From positions 74,849 to 138,848 of the forward strand of contig NZ_WLCM01000001.1 in NCBI RefSeq assembly GCF_013317235.1: 64,000 nucleotides of DNA, given 5' to 3'. A program made the position numbers and the translations under genes. This stretch comes from Leisingera sp. ANG59 (GTDB taxonomy: Bacteria > Pseudomonadota > Alphaproteobacteria > Rhodobacterales > Rhodobacteraceae). This document shows, in pieces, positions 1-8,086 of the stretch; positions within the stretch are counted from its first letter, which is position 1, and each line of letters starts with the position of its first letter. Below the pieces are notes generated by a model. That model ran no database searches. It was not told the origin of the DNA and saw only the letters and a program-made list of their open reading frames with translations.

Positions 1-1
1 G

Positions 2-367
2 GCTTACGCGCCGGTCTCGGGGGCGTTCTGGCGGCCGCAGCCGGAGCGTTGCACCGGGCCGGTGCGGCTGTTGCAGGTGCATGGCTGGCGTGATGAGGTG
101 GTGCCGCTGGAGGGGCGTGTCCTGGGCGGCGGCCGGTTTGAGCAAGGTGACGTCTTTGCCGCGCTGGAGGCCTGGCGGGAGGCCAATGGCTGTGCCTCCC
201 ATGCGCCGGGCAGGGCGTGGAGCACCAACGGTCTGTTGCGCCGCCGCTGGGACTGCGGGCCGGGCGCCGGGATAGACTTGGTGCTGTTCGATGGCGGCCA
301 TACGGTGCCCAAGGGCTGGGCCGGGCTGATAGCGGATTGGTTCGAGGATCAGCTGGCGGTGCGCTGA
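2..367 (+). CDS. PHB depolymerase / LpqC-type alpha/beta-hydrolase, C-terminal part
   Basis: This is the 3' end of a gene that begins before the window; the reading frame is open from base 2 to the TGA at 365-367. The visible 121 residues match the end of secreted esterases of the polyhydroxybutyrate depolymerase/LpqC/feruloyl esterase family. The segment LLQVHGWRDEVVP carries the charge-relay Asp at the place where the family has HG-x-x-D-x-x-VP, and DGGHTVPKGW carries the catalytic His. The nucleophile Ser and any signal peptide lie upstream and cannot be seen. It converges on opgH, with terminator-like hairpins between them. The exact substrate cannot be told from this fragment. Confidence 0.75.
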   Translation, partial: AYAPVSGAFWRPQPERCTGPVRLLQVHGWRDEVVPLEGRVLGGGRFEQGDVFAALEAWREANGCASHAPGRAWSTNGLLRRRWDCGPGAGIDLVLFDGGHTVPKGWAGLIADWFEDQLAVR

Positions 368-385
368 CGCCGCCGGAGCGTCTAG

Positions 386-412
386 AAAAGGGCGGCGGGC
401 TCCCGCCCCTTT
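386..412. terminator. Bidirectional hairpin terminator between the esterase and opgH
   Basis: Six-base GC arms (GGGCGG at 390-395 and CCGCCC at 403-408) enclose a 7-nt loop. AAAA precedes the stem and TTT follows it, so it could end transcription in either direction between the two convergent genes. The rest of 368-600 shows no convincing gene. Confidence 0.5.
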
Positions 413-600
413 GGCCTGAAAATCAGAGATTTCCGGCAAAGCGTTGGCCGGTCAGCGCCCCCTTTCGGCCGCGCTGCGGTTGTGTTTGCCGCGGGCCGCG
501 CCGCGCGTCAGCGCAGAGCCGGACCCAAGGCTGGCTAGGGTGCTTCGGCAATAGCCGGGGCATCCTGCGGGCGCGGGAGTGTTCTCCTCCGGGTCCGGGT

Positions 601-2478
601 TTACTCCGCCGGGGTTCCGCGGGGCGTGCCGCCGTCCAGCAGCGCTTTCAGCTCGGCACGGGCGGCACGGGCGGCGCGGGTGATCTGGGGTTCGGTGAAC
701 TCCTCCCGCGTGGCCATCCAGTGGCGGATGCGGTTCACGGTCTTGACGCCGGAGAGCGCCGACAGCGGCACCGCAAGCACCAGGGACAGCGCAATCGGCG
801 CCAGCCACAGCGACACGGTGCCGGTCAGGATGCCGGCCCAGAGCGCAACCCCGCTGACGGTTTCCAGCGCGTGGCAGGTGATCAGCGTGCGCAGGGAATA
901 GCTGCCGCCGTCGCGTGCCTGCGGCGCCCAGCCGCGCTGCAGGCCAAGCGCAGTGCGGAACACGGCGATCATCTGCTGCACCATCAGGATCGGCGCATAG
1001 AGGATGGCCAGAACCACCTCGGACAGGAACGACAGCGCGAAATGCACCGGGCCGCCGTATTCGGAAAACCGGCTGCCGGTCAGCGGCAGGGCCATTGCGG
1101 CCAGCATCTTGGGCGCCAGCAGCATGGCGTAGATCAGGATGATCACCAGCACGTGCTTGGGTTCGGACATATCCGGCCAGCTGGGGCGGAAGGGGTTGGC
1201 TTCGCTGAAGTAGCTGATCACCGAGGCGTCCTCGCTGCGGCCGATCACCGCCCAAAGGACCAGCAGCGCAAACCAGACCGGCGCCATCAGGTAGCCGATC
1301 GCGCCTGCAAACAGGTGAAAGCGGGAGATCGCGCGGAAGCCCTTGGCGTGCAGCAGGTTCAGGTGCTGCAGGTTGCCCTGGCACCAGCGGCGGTCGCGCA
1401 GGATGTGGTCGATCAGGGTGGCGGGGGTTTCCTCGTAGGAGCCGCGGATGCGGGGCAGGAAACGCACCGACCAGCCGGCCCGGCGCAACAGGCCCGCCTC
1501 GACGAAATCGTGGCTCATGATCAGCTTTTCGCCGCCGCCGAAGCGCGAGCGCAGCAAGGGAAGCCCGGCGCAGGCGGCAAAGGCGCGGGTGCGGATGATG
1601 GCGTTATGGCCCCAGTAGTTGCCCTCGTGGCCGGCCCAGCGGGCCAGGCCCTCGGCCAGTGCCAGACCGTAGACGCCGTTGGCGAACTGCTGCATGCGGC
1701 CAAACACCGACTGCGCGCCGATCAGCTGCGGGTAGCTCTGGATCAGGCCGGCGCCTGGGTCGCGCGCCAGCGCGTCGGCCAGCCGGGCAATGGCGCGGCC
1801 GGTCATCAGGCTGTCGGCGTCCAGCACCAGCATCGCCTCGTAATCCGCGCCCCAGCGGCGCACCCAGTCGGAGATATTGCCGACCTTGCGGCCCTCGTTG
1901 TCGTCGCGGCGGCGGTAGTAGAGCTCGGTGCCTGCGGGCAGCATGCTGCGCAGCGCCTCGACGCTGGCGCGTTCCTGCGCGGCAATCGCGTCGTCGCGGG
2001 TGTCCGACAGGATGAACATCGCGTATTCGTGCAGGCCGCCGCGGCCGTGCAGCTCCTGCAGCATGGTCTGGGCGTTGCCCAGCACATACCAGGGCACCTC
2101 GTTGTAGACCGGCATCAAGAGCGCCACCTTCATCGGGCGGGCAGCGCCGCGGGCGGTGGTGCGTTCGCGGCGCGACAGGCTGTAGAGGCCCAAGAGCACG
2201 GTGGAGACGGTGAAGGCGATCCAGAAGAAGTTGAACGCAATCAGCGCCAGCAGGATCACCTCCAGCGCCGAAAAGCCGCCATCGGTGAACCAGCCGCCCA
2301 TGACCCAGGTCAGAACGCCGGTTGCGGCCATCGCAGGCGAAAATGTCAGCAGGCGCCACAGGGCCACCTGGCGCGGCGCCGTGCCGCCGGGGGCGGCGGC
2401 GTCGCGGAAGTCCTTGCTGAAGTCCTGTTCCGGCATCGCCAGGGGCTGTTCCGGGGGCATCAGATCACATGCAGTCAT
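601..2478 (-). CDS. opgH: Glucan biosynthesis glucosyltransferase OpgH (MdoH)
   Basis: Membrane glycosyltransferase of family GT2 that polymerises the glucose backbone of osmoregulated periplasmic glucans and passes it across the inner membrane. The 625-residue protein has two N-terminal membrane helices (about residues 45-105), a cytoplasmic GT domain and several C-terminal helices. The nucleotide-sugar motif LDADSLM has its Asp residues near 220 and 222, and the family RRWCQGNLQH motif is present. It is shorter than E. coli MdoH (about 850 aa), with a reduced N-terminus. I chose the ATG at 2478 because it forms an ATGA overlap with the opgG stop and has AGGTGG upstream; the upstream GTG at 2487 would add only three residues. 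It is the last gene of the opg operon. Confidence 0.93.
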   Translation of the reverse strand: MTACDLMPPEQPLAMPEQDFSKDFRDAAAPGGTAPRQVALWRLLTFSPAMAATGVLTWVMGGWFTDGGFSALEVILLALIAFNFFWIAFTVSTVLLGLYSLSRRERTTARGAARPMKVALLMPVYNEVPWYVLGNAQTMLQELHGRGGLHEYAMFILSDTRDDAIAAQERASVEALRSMLPAGTELYYRRRDDNEGRKVGNISDWVRRWGADYEAMLVLDADSLMTGRAIARLADALARDPGAGLIQSYPQLIGAQSVFGRMQQFANGVYGLALAEGLARWAGHEGNYWGHNAIIRTRAFAACAGLPLLRSRFGGGEKLIMSHDFVEAGLLRRAGWSVRFLPRIRGSYEETPATLIDHILRDRRWCQGNLQHLNLLHAKGFRAISRFHLFAGAIGYLMAPVWFALLVLWAVIGRSEDASVISYFSEANPFRPSWPDMSEPKHVLVIILIYAMLLAPKMLAAMALPLTGSRFSEYGGPVHFALSFLSEVVLAILYAPILMVQQMIAVFRTALGLQRGWAPQARDGGSYSLRTLITCHALETVSGVALWAGILTGTVSLWLAPIALSLVLAVPLSALSGVKTVNRIRHWMATREEFTEPQITRAARAARAELKALLDGGTPRGTPAE

Positions 2479-3983
2479 GCGGTCCACCTGTAAAGCCAGA
2501 CCTCGGAAGCGGGGCTGCCGTCTTTCCTGAGCTGGGCGCGAAGTTCAACATGATCCCGCTCGCCGGGATCGAAATAGAAGGCAAGACGCAGGCCGCCGGT
2601 TTCCGGGTTGCGCTGCAGCACGCCTTCACTGGCCGCCACATGGGGAGAGTGGATGTGGACGTCAAGGTCCTCCGGATCGCCATCCAGCAGCGGGTGCGAA
2701 TCGAAGTCTATGGTGATGATCCGTCCCGGCCCGCCGAAGATGCGGGCGCCCTCGGCGGTGGACAGCACCCGCGGCAGCGGCAGCGCGGGTTCGTCCCCCC
2801 AGGTGAGCCGGTAGTTGAGGCTGACCTCGGTGCCGGCGGTATAAGGCTCGCGCGGGCGCCAATAGGCGACGATGTTGTCGTAGATTTCCTTGTCTGCCGG
2901 AATTTCCACCAGGGTGACGGCACCCTCGCCCCAGTCGTCCCTGGGTTCGACCCAAAGGCAGGGGCGTTTGTGGTAGAAAGCCTCCAGGTCGTTGAAGTCC
3001 GACAGTTTGCGGGCGCGCTGCATCAGGCCGAAGCCGCGCGGGTTTTCGTCAACGAAGGAAGACACCTGCAGGCGTTTGGGGTTCGAGAGCGGCCGCCACA
3101 GGGTCTCGCCGTTGCCGTTCTGCACCAGCAGGCCGTCGGTGTCGTGCACCGCCGGGCGGAAATCGTCGAAGTCGTGGCGGTTCTTGGCGTCGAACAGGAA
3201 CATCGAGGTGAGCGGTGCAAGTCCTGCGTGGGTCAGGTCTTCGCGGGCAAACAGCGTTGCCTCCACATCCATCACGGCGCTGCTGCCGGGGGTGATGGTA
3301 AAGCGGTAGGCGCCGGTGACGGAGGGTGAGTCCATCAGCGCATGCACCACCATGTGGCGCTGGCCGGGGGCGGGGGCCTCCAGCCAGAATTCAATGAATT
3401 CGGGAAACTCCTCACCCTCGGGGTCGGCGGTCTTGAGCGCCAGGCCGCGGGCCGACTGCCCGTAGGCGTTGCCGGAGCCGATGGCGCGGAAGTAGCTGGC
3501 GCCCTGAAAGACGCAGAATTCGGTTTTCTTGCCGGGTTCGGACTGCTCCGTGCGCAGGCGCAGGCCGGAGTAGCCCAGGTCGCCTTCGGTGGTCAGATCG
3601 GGGGCTTTGTCGGATTTGTCGAACAGCGACAGATCGAAGGGCACCCGGGCAGCCAGCCCGTTTGCCACCGTGTTGATCTGGATGGCACGCGGAAAGTACA
3701 GCCCGGGCAGGAAGAAATCGACGTTGTAGCTGCGCTCCGTCCCGGCCCAAAGCGCGTCCTTGGTGCGGAACCAGCGGGCCTTGTAGTCGTCATAGGACTG
3801 GGCCAGCCAATCCTGCGGAACGGTGGGGCGTTCGGCATAATCCGCGGCGGCCAGGGCGCGGGCCTTGGCGACCACGATGTCGCGGGTGAACGGCACCGCT
3901 TCGCTGGCCATGCCGGGCAGCGCGGCCAAGGCGGTGCTGCCCAATGCGGCAGCTATGAAGGTGCGGCGGGAAAAAGCGCTCAT
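2475..3983 (-). CDS. opgG: Glucan biosynthesis protein OpgG (MdoG)
   Basis: Periplasmic protein of the MdoG family, needed for building or branching the glucan chain made by OpgH. The 502-residue product starts with a twin-arginine signal (SRRTFIAAALG followed by a hydrophobic stretch and a cleavage region near ASEA). The body carries the family blocks for the beta-sandwich fold (for example GASYFRAIGSGNAYGQSARG). Tat export is unlike E. coli MdoG, which uses Sec, but resembles MdoD. The start at 3983 overlaps the opgC stop as ATGA and has GGAGAG upstream; an in-frame TTG at 3998 is less likely. Its own stop overlaps opgH. No separate opgD is seen. Confidence 0.93.
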   Translation of the reverse strand: MSAFSRRTFIAAALGSTALAALPGMASEAVPFTRDIVVAKARALAAADYAERPTVPQDWLAQSYDDYKARWFRTKDALWAGTERSYNVDFFLPGLYFPRAIQINTVANGLAARVPFDLSLFDKSDKAPDLTTEGDLGYSGLRLRTEQSEPGKKTEFCVFQGASYFRAIGSGNAYGQSARGLALKTADPEGEEFPEFIEFWLEAPAPGQRHMVVHALMDSPSVTGAYRFTITPGSSAVMDVEATLFAREDLTHAGLAPLTSMFLFDAKNRHDFDDFRPAVHDTDGLLVQNGNGETLWRPLSNPKRLQVSSFVDENPRGFGLMQRARKLSDFNDLEAFYHKRPCLWVEPRDDWGEGAVTLVEIPADKEIYDNIVAYWRPREPYTAGTEVSLNYRLTWGDEPALPLPRVLSTAEGARIFGGPGRIITIDFDSHPLLDGDPEDLDVHIHSPHVAASEGVLQRNPETGGLRLAFYFDPGERDHVELRAQLRKDGSPASEVWLYRWTA

Positions 3984-5242
3984 CGCTTGGCTCTCCAAGG
4001 TTGCGACTTGAACCAGGCTGCGGTGTAAGCGCAGGCAATGATTAGGAAAAAGCCAGCCAGGTTGGCGAATGCCGTGGTCATAACCGCGCGGTCGGTCTGG
4101 TCAAGTGCAAAGCCGATGAAACGGGCCAGTGCCATCGAAAAAACAAACACTGCAAGCGATTGCTGGCCTACTTTGGTGATAAGCGACAGCAAAACTGCCC
4201 AGATGCGCGCGGCCAGCGAGTGGCCGGTGGCGATGAGCCGCTTGCCGCCGGAGCCGGCAGCGGCCCAGCCGAGGTAGGCCAGCGACAGGAAGTGGGCGTA
4301 GCGCAGAAGGCCGAAGTCGGTTTTCTCGCGCCATTCGGCGGTGATTTCCCAGGTCGGTCGGATCAGGCTGGCAAGGTCTTTGTTCGCAGCTTCCACCCAC
4401 AGGAAGACTTTCCAGGAGCCGAAGGGGGCGGACAGGATCAGGAACGCGGCCGCCAGAACAACCAGCGCCTTGGACACCGGCGGTTTCGGCAGCCAGCCCT
4501 TCATAAAGGCAAAGCCGGTAAAGAACAGCAGCTGCCAGCCGAGCGGGTTGAAGAACCATTCGCGGTCGGACCAGGGTTCCGCCGGGAAAGAGATGCCATT
4601 GGGGCCGAGGCCGATCATATAGGGATTGGCGGTCAGCCAGATAGCAACCGAGGCACCGGCCACGGTCCACAGGCCGGCCTTTTCCAGGCCCATCATCAGC
4701 GGCATCAGCAGAAGCACCACCAGGTACATCGGCAGGATGTCGAAATAGTTCGGTACATAGGTGAGGGTGAACAGCCCGGTGAGCTGCTGCACGGTGTTGG
4801 TGAAGAACCAGTGCAGGTTCAGGGAACCGATGTAGCTCTTGCCGAAGCTGCCGTAGAGATCCAGCGCCGCCATCGAGGCGGCGAGAAAGAAGAACAGGCC
4901 GATATGCGCCCAGTAAACCTGCCAGCAGCGGAAGACGACGCGGGCGGTCCCAAGCCACCAGCCTTGCTTGGCATAGGAGCTGCCAAAGGCGATGGCCGAG
5001 GCCATGCCGGAGCAGAAGACAAAGATCTCGGTTGCGTCCGAAAAGCCGAACCGGGCCGGAATCCAGCTGGCCCAGCGGTTGCCCGGGATATGCGCTACGA
5101 GGATGATGAACATCGCAATGCCGCGGTAGAAGTCGAGCCGCGGGTCGCGGATGCGCGGCTGGGCTGCCTGCGGCGGCGGGTCCGCGCGGTTGGCGGCACT
5201 GGGGTCTTTCTGAGGCCCGGGAAAGGGCGCAACGCTGGACAT
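3980..5242 (-). CDS. opgC: OpgC-family glucan-modifying acyltransferase
   Basis: Polytopic inner-membrane protein of 420 residues from the OpgC family (acyltransferase-3-like). In other bacteria OpgC adds succinyl groups to periplasmic glucans, giving them negative charge. After a proline-rich cytoplasmic N-terminus the family motif RDPRLDFYRGIAMFIILVAH opens the first membrane helix; about ten hydrophobic segments follow, with the conserved block FSDATEIFVFCSGM. It lies 24 nt after the TPR gene and overlaps opgG by 4 nt, so it is in the same operon as the glucan synthases. The donor acyl group is inferred from the family and not visible. Confidence 0.9.
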   Translation of the reverse strand: MSSVAPFPGPQKDPSAANRADPPPQAAQPRIRDPRLDFYRGIAMFIILVAHIPGNRWASWIPARFGFSDATEIFVFCSGMASAIAFGSSYAKQGWWLGTARVVFRCWQVYWAHIGLFFFLAASMAALDLYGSFGKSYIGSLNLHWFFTNTVQQLTGLFTLTYVPNYFDILPMYLVVLLLMPLMMGLEKAGLWTVAGASVAIWLTANPYMIGLGPNGISFPAEPWSDREWFFNPLGWQLLFFTGFAFMKGWLPKPPVSKALVVLAAAFLILSAPFGSWKVFLWVEAANKDLASLIRPTWEITAEWREKTDFGLLRYAHFLSLAYLGWAAAGSGGKRLIATGHSLAARIWAVLLSLITKVGQQSLAVFVFSMALARFIGFALDQTDRAVMTTAFANLAGFFLIIACAYTAAWFKSQPWRAKR

Positions 5243-5266
5243 TGGTTGTATTGGTCCTCGAAGGTC

Positions 5267-6628
5267 TTATTCGGCGGGAACGCTTCTGGGGTCGGGGGAG
5301 TTCCGGCCTTGGGCGATCAAGGCGCGTCGGGCCAGGGCGTAATTGTCCTCGGTGCCGCCGCGCTTGACGCGGCGGTCATCCAGTATTGTTTCGACTTCGT
5401 CAAGCCGTCCTGCGCGCAGGCCCGCGTCGATGGTTATCCGTTCGAAAACATCGCGTTGCGCATGACTGCCGCCGGCCAGCAGCATCGTGTCGCGGGCTGT
5501 GGATAAATTCTCGAATGCGGCCTTGTAATTAGCGTCTCCGAAGGCCTCCAGACCGTCTGCGGCAGCGCATCCGGGAGCGGCCATCCGCTCTTTCGCCTCG
5601 CTGCCGCCGGCGCTGGCATCGGCGTGAATCCGCTGAACCAGCCGGTGCGCGTCCTCCTTGCGGTGGCCGGTGAGGGCCAGGAGGTAGTGCAAATCGGCAA
5701 AAATCAGACTTCCGTCCTCGGTCCGGGCGGCACAGAGATTCGCCAGCTCCTCCCAGCGGGGGCCGACATCGACGCCCTCCAGCTCCAGACGCATCAGCAG
5801 CGAGGTTGCATTGGAGATGTCACGGTAGTCGTCGGTCTTGTCCTTGCGGACCTCGGTGTCATAGAGCGCGATGGCCTCGTCCATCTGGCCCAGGTCCAGA
5901 TGCATCAGCGCCTTGTGCCACCAAACGTGGTAACGGAAGTTGTTGCAATGCGCCCAGGCTACTTCGCGGCCATGCAGCCACTCCAGCCCGGCCGCTGCAT
6001 TGCCGGACATGTCATGGACATGGGCAACGGCGTGCAAGCCCCAGGCGTCGTCCGGCGCCATCCACAGCGCCTGGCGGCCGGCATTGGCGGCGCGTTCGTA
6101 TTCGCCGGTTTCCTCCAGCGCAAAGGAATGGCAGCCCAGCAAGTAACCTCGGCCCGCGTGGTCCGGGTCATAAGAGGGCAGCACCCGTTCGACCGAGAGC
6201 CTCATGCCCGCGGGGTCGCCCATGATGAAGCGGATGCCGTGGCTGAGTTTCATCGCCAGGGTGTCCTGCGGGAAGGCGTCCAGCACCTCCTCCATCCGCT
6301 GGATTGCCTGGCTTGGCTGGCCCGCTAGCCAGTTTTCAAGAGCGTCGACATATTTCCGTTCGCGCGGCAGTGCGCCTTCGTAAAGCGCCTTGGCGTCGCG
6401 CAGCGCCCCGCGGGCACTCGGCAGCAGTTCGCTGCGCCCCAGCATCAGCAGCGACAATCCCTTGATGGCATGTGCCAGGGCAAATTCCGGTGCGGTGGTC
6501 AGCACGGCGCCCAGATGATCCGCAGTGGCGGCGGCGTGGGACAGAACCCCAAGCTGCACGGCGTTCCAATCCTGCAGCGCGGCGGTGTCAGTCAGGCTGC
6601 TGTCCTGGCCAAAAATATCATGCATCAT
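5267..6628 (-). CDS. TTC38-like tetratricopeptide-repeat protein
   Basis: 453 residues, matching the usual length of the tetratricopeptide repeat protein 38 family found in bacteria and animals. The family-typical stretch WAHCNNFRYHVWWHKALMHL is present, along with helical repeats throughout (for example AHAIKGLSLLMLGR and GYLLGCHSFALEETGEYERA). No signal peptide or catalytic motif is visible, so a cytoplasmic scaffold is likely. The function of the family in bacteria is unknown. I use the ATG-ATG at 6628, since the frame upstream has no conserved sequence. Only 24 nt separate it from opgC, so it is probably the first gene of the glucan operon. That makes a role in glucan synthesis or its control possible, but this is inference. 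Confidence 0.8.
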   Translation of the reverse strand: MMHDIFGQDSSLTDTAALQDWNAVQLGVLSHAAATADHLGAVLTTAPEFALAHAIKGLSLLMLGRSELLPSARGALRDAKALYEGALPRERKYVDALENWLAGQPSQAIQRMEEVLDAFPQDTLAMKLSHGIRFIMGDPAGMRLSVERVLPSYDPDHAGRGYLLGCHSFALEETGEYERAANAGRQALWMAPDDAWGLHAVAHVHDMSGNAAAGLEWLHGREVAWAHCNNFRYHVWWHKALMHLDLGQMDEAIALYDTEVRKDKTDDYRDISNATSLLMRLELEGVDVGPRWEELANLCAARTEDGSLIFADLHYLLALTGHRKEDAHRLVQRIHADASAGGSEAKERMAAPGCAAADGLEAFGDANYKAAFENLSTARDTMLLAGGSHAQRDVFERITIDAGLRAGRLDEVETILDDRRVKRGGTEDNYALARRALIAQGRNSPDPRSVPAE

Positions 6629-6819
6629 GGGTGTCCAATCTCTGTCAAATAAAGCGCGGGTTGCTGTCCCGATGGAGAGTAGTTCATCGCAACGGTCCGG
6701 GCGAACCCCGCTCGCGGTTTGGTGATAGGCTGTGTGCACCCGGCTTTGAAATTCGCCGGATGTGTAGGATTTTCCCGGAAAATTCTGCAAGTGACCGGGG
6801 CTGAAGACAGCAAAAACAC

Positions 6820-6847
6820 CGCCGGTTTGGCGGTGTTTTGCCGGAAT
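6820..6847 (-). terminator. Rho-independent terminator after the CoA-transferase gene
   Basis: Nine-base perfect arms (6825-6833 and 6839-6847) with a 5-nt loop; on the minus strand the stem runs into TTTTTG. It separates the CoA-transferase unit from the TPR/opg operon. The remaining bases of 6629-6886 should hold the opg operon promoter, which I could not place. Confidence 0.75.
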
Positions 6848-6886
6848 CTGTAACACTTGGCGGAATGCTGCCGCGGAACTGGGCGG

Positions 6887-8086
6887 TCAGGATGTCCCGA
6901 AGGGAGAAACCGAGCCCAGAATCTCCTCCGTGCCCTCGCCGCACCGGGGCGGCGGGTGGCGGTATGTAACAGGCGTGCGCGAGAAATTGAGCGGATTGCC
7001 CAACAGCTTTACCGGGCCTGCTGCGGTCTCCATGCCGATCGCCATCTGCCGGGCCGCAACCTGATCCGTGGCAAACAGGTTGTCCAGGGTTTGGACCGGG
7101 CCGGCCGGGACCTTGCGGACCTCCATGGCGTCCAGAACTACTCTGGTGGCGAAGCGCTGCACCGCCGGGATCAGGATCCCGTTCAGCGCATCGCGGTTCT
7201 GCAGCCGGGCCGGGTTGGTGGAAAAACGGGGATCCTCCGCCAGCCCCTCAAGCTTCAGAAACTCCATGAAGCGGCGGAACTGGCTGTCGTTGCCCACGGC
7301 CAGGATGACGTGGCCGTCCTCGGTTTCATAGACGCCATAGGGCATAATGCTGGGGTGCTCATTGCCGCGGCGTTTTGGGATCTGGCCGGTGTTCAGATAG
7401 GCGACACCTTCGTTGATCAGCCAGGCGATCTGTGCATCGACCAGCGCTAGGTCGATCTGCTGGCCCTCACCGGTTTTGCTGCGGTGGTGCAGGGCGGACA
7501 GGATGCCGATGCAGGCATACATGCCGCACATCACATCGGCGATGCCAACACCCGCCTTCATCGGCTGGCCGTCCGGTTCGCCGGTCAGTGACATGATGCC
7601 GCCGAAGCCCTGCGCCATAATGTCGTAGCCGGGCTTATGGCTGTTGGGGCCGGTCTGGCCGTAGCCGGAGATGGAGCAGTAGATCAGCCCGGGCAAATCA
7701 TCCTTAAGACTGGCGTAATCCAGCCCGTATTTCGCTAACCCGCCGGGTTTGAAGTTCTCGATCAGGATATCGGCCTCCGCCGCCAGGCGTCGGATCTCCT
7801 GCTGGCCGTCTTCCGTTGCAATATCTATGGAGACGGAGCGTTTGTTTCGGTTGGCGGCCATGAAATAGGCCGAGAGATCGGATTGCTGCCCCTCCGTATC
7901 CAGGACATAGGGCGGCCCCCATTGGCGGGTGTCGTCGCCGCCGGTCTTGGGGTTTTCCACCTTGATCACCGTGGCGCCGAGGTCGCCCAGGAGCTGGGTG
8001 CAGGTCGGGCCTGCCAGGATGCGGGAGAGGTCGAGAACCTTGACGCCCTTGAGGGCGCCATGGGGGAGCGGGTCAGATGCGGCCAT
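6887..8086 (-). CDS. CaiB/BaiF (class III) CoA-transferase
   Basis: 399-residue enzyme of the formyl-CoA transferase/CaiB/BaiF family, which moves CoA between carboxylic acids through an aspartyl-CoA intermediate. Family blocks are plain: KVLDLSRILAGPTCTQLLGD near the N-terminus, ADILIENFKPG, and the catalytic Asp in KPGYDIMAQG (about residue 165). The ATG at 8086 lies inside the end of the upstream ThDP enzyme gene (14-nt overlap), with GGAGG placed for re-initiation, so the two are translationally coupled. The partner resembles the acetolactate synthase/oxalyl-CoA decarboxylase superfamily, so a shared acyl-CoA pathway is likely. The substrate is unknown; oxalate is only one possibility. 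Confidence 0.88.
   Translation of the reverse strand: MAASDPLPHGALKGVKVLDLSRILAGPTCTQLLGDLGATVIKVENPKTGGDDTRQWGPPYVLDTEGQQSDLSAYFMAANRNKRSVSIDIATEDGQQEIRRLAAEADILIENFKPGGLAKYGLDYASLKDDLPGLIYCSISGYGQTGPNSHKPGYDIMAQGFGGIMSLTGEPDGQPMKAGVGIADVMCGMYACIGILSALHHRSKTGEGQQIDLALVDAQIAWLINEGVAYLNTGQIPKRRGNEHPSIMPYGVYETEDGHVILAVGNDSQFRRFMEFLKLEGLAEDPRFSTNPARLQNRDALNGILIPAVQRFATRVVLDAMEVRKVPAGPVQTLDNLFATDQVAARQMAIGMETAAGPVKLLGNPLNFSRTPVTYRHPPPRCGEGTEEILGSVSPFGTS

Noticed and set aside
217..2493. 758-codon open frame on the plus strand
   Set aside because: It lies opposite opgH, which has clear glycosyltransferase motifs. The frame is an antisense artefact of high GC, rich in Gln, Ala, Gly and Arg with no domain.
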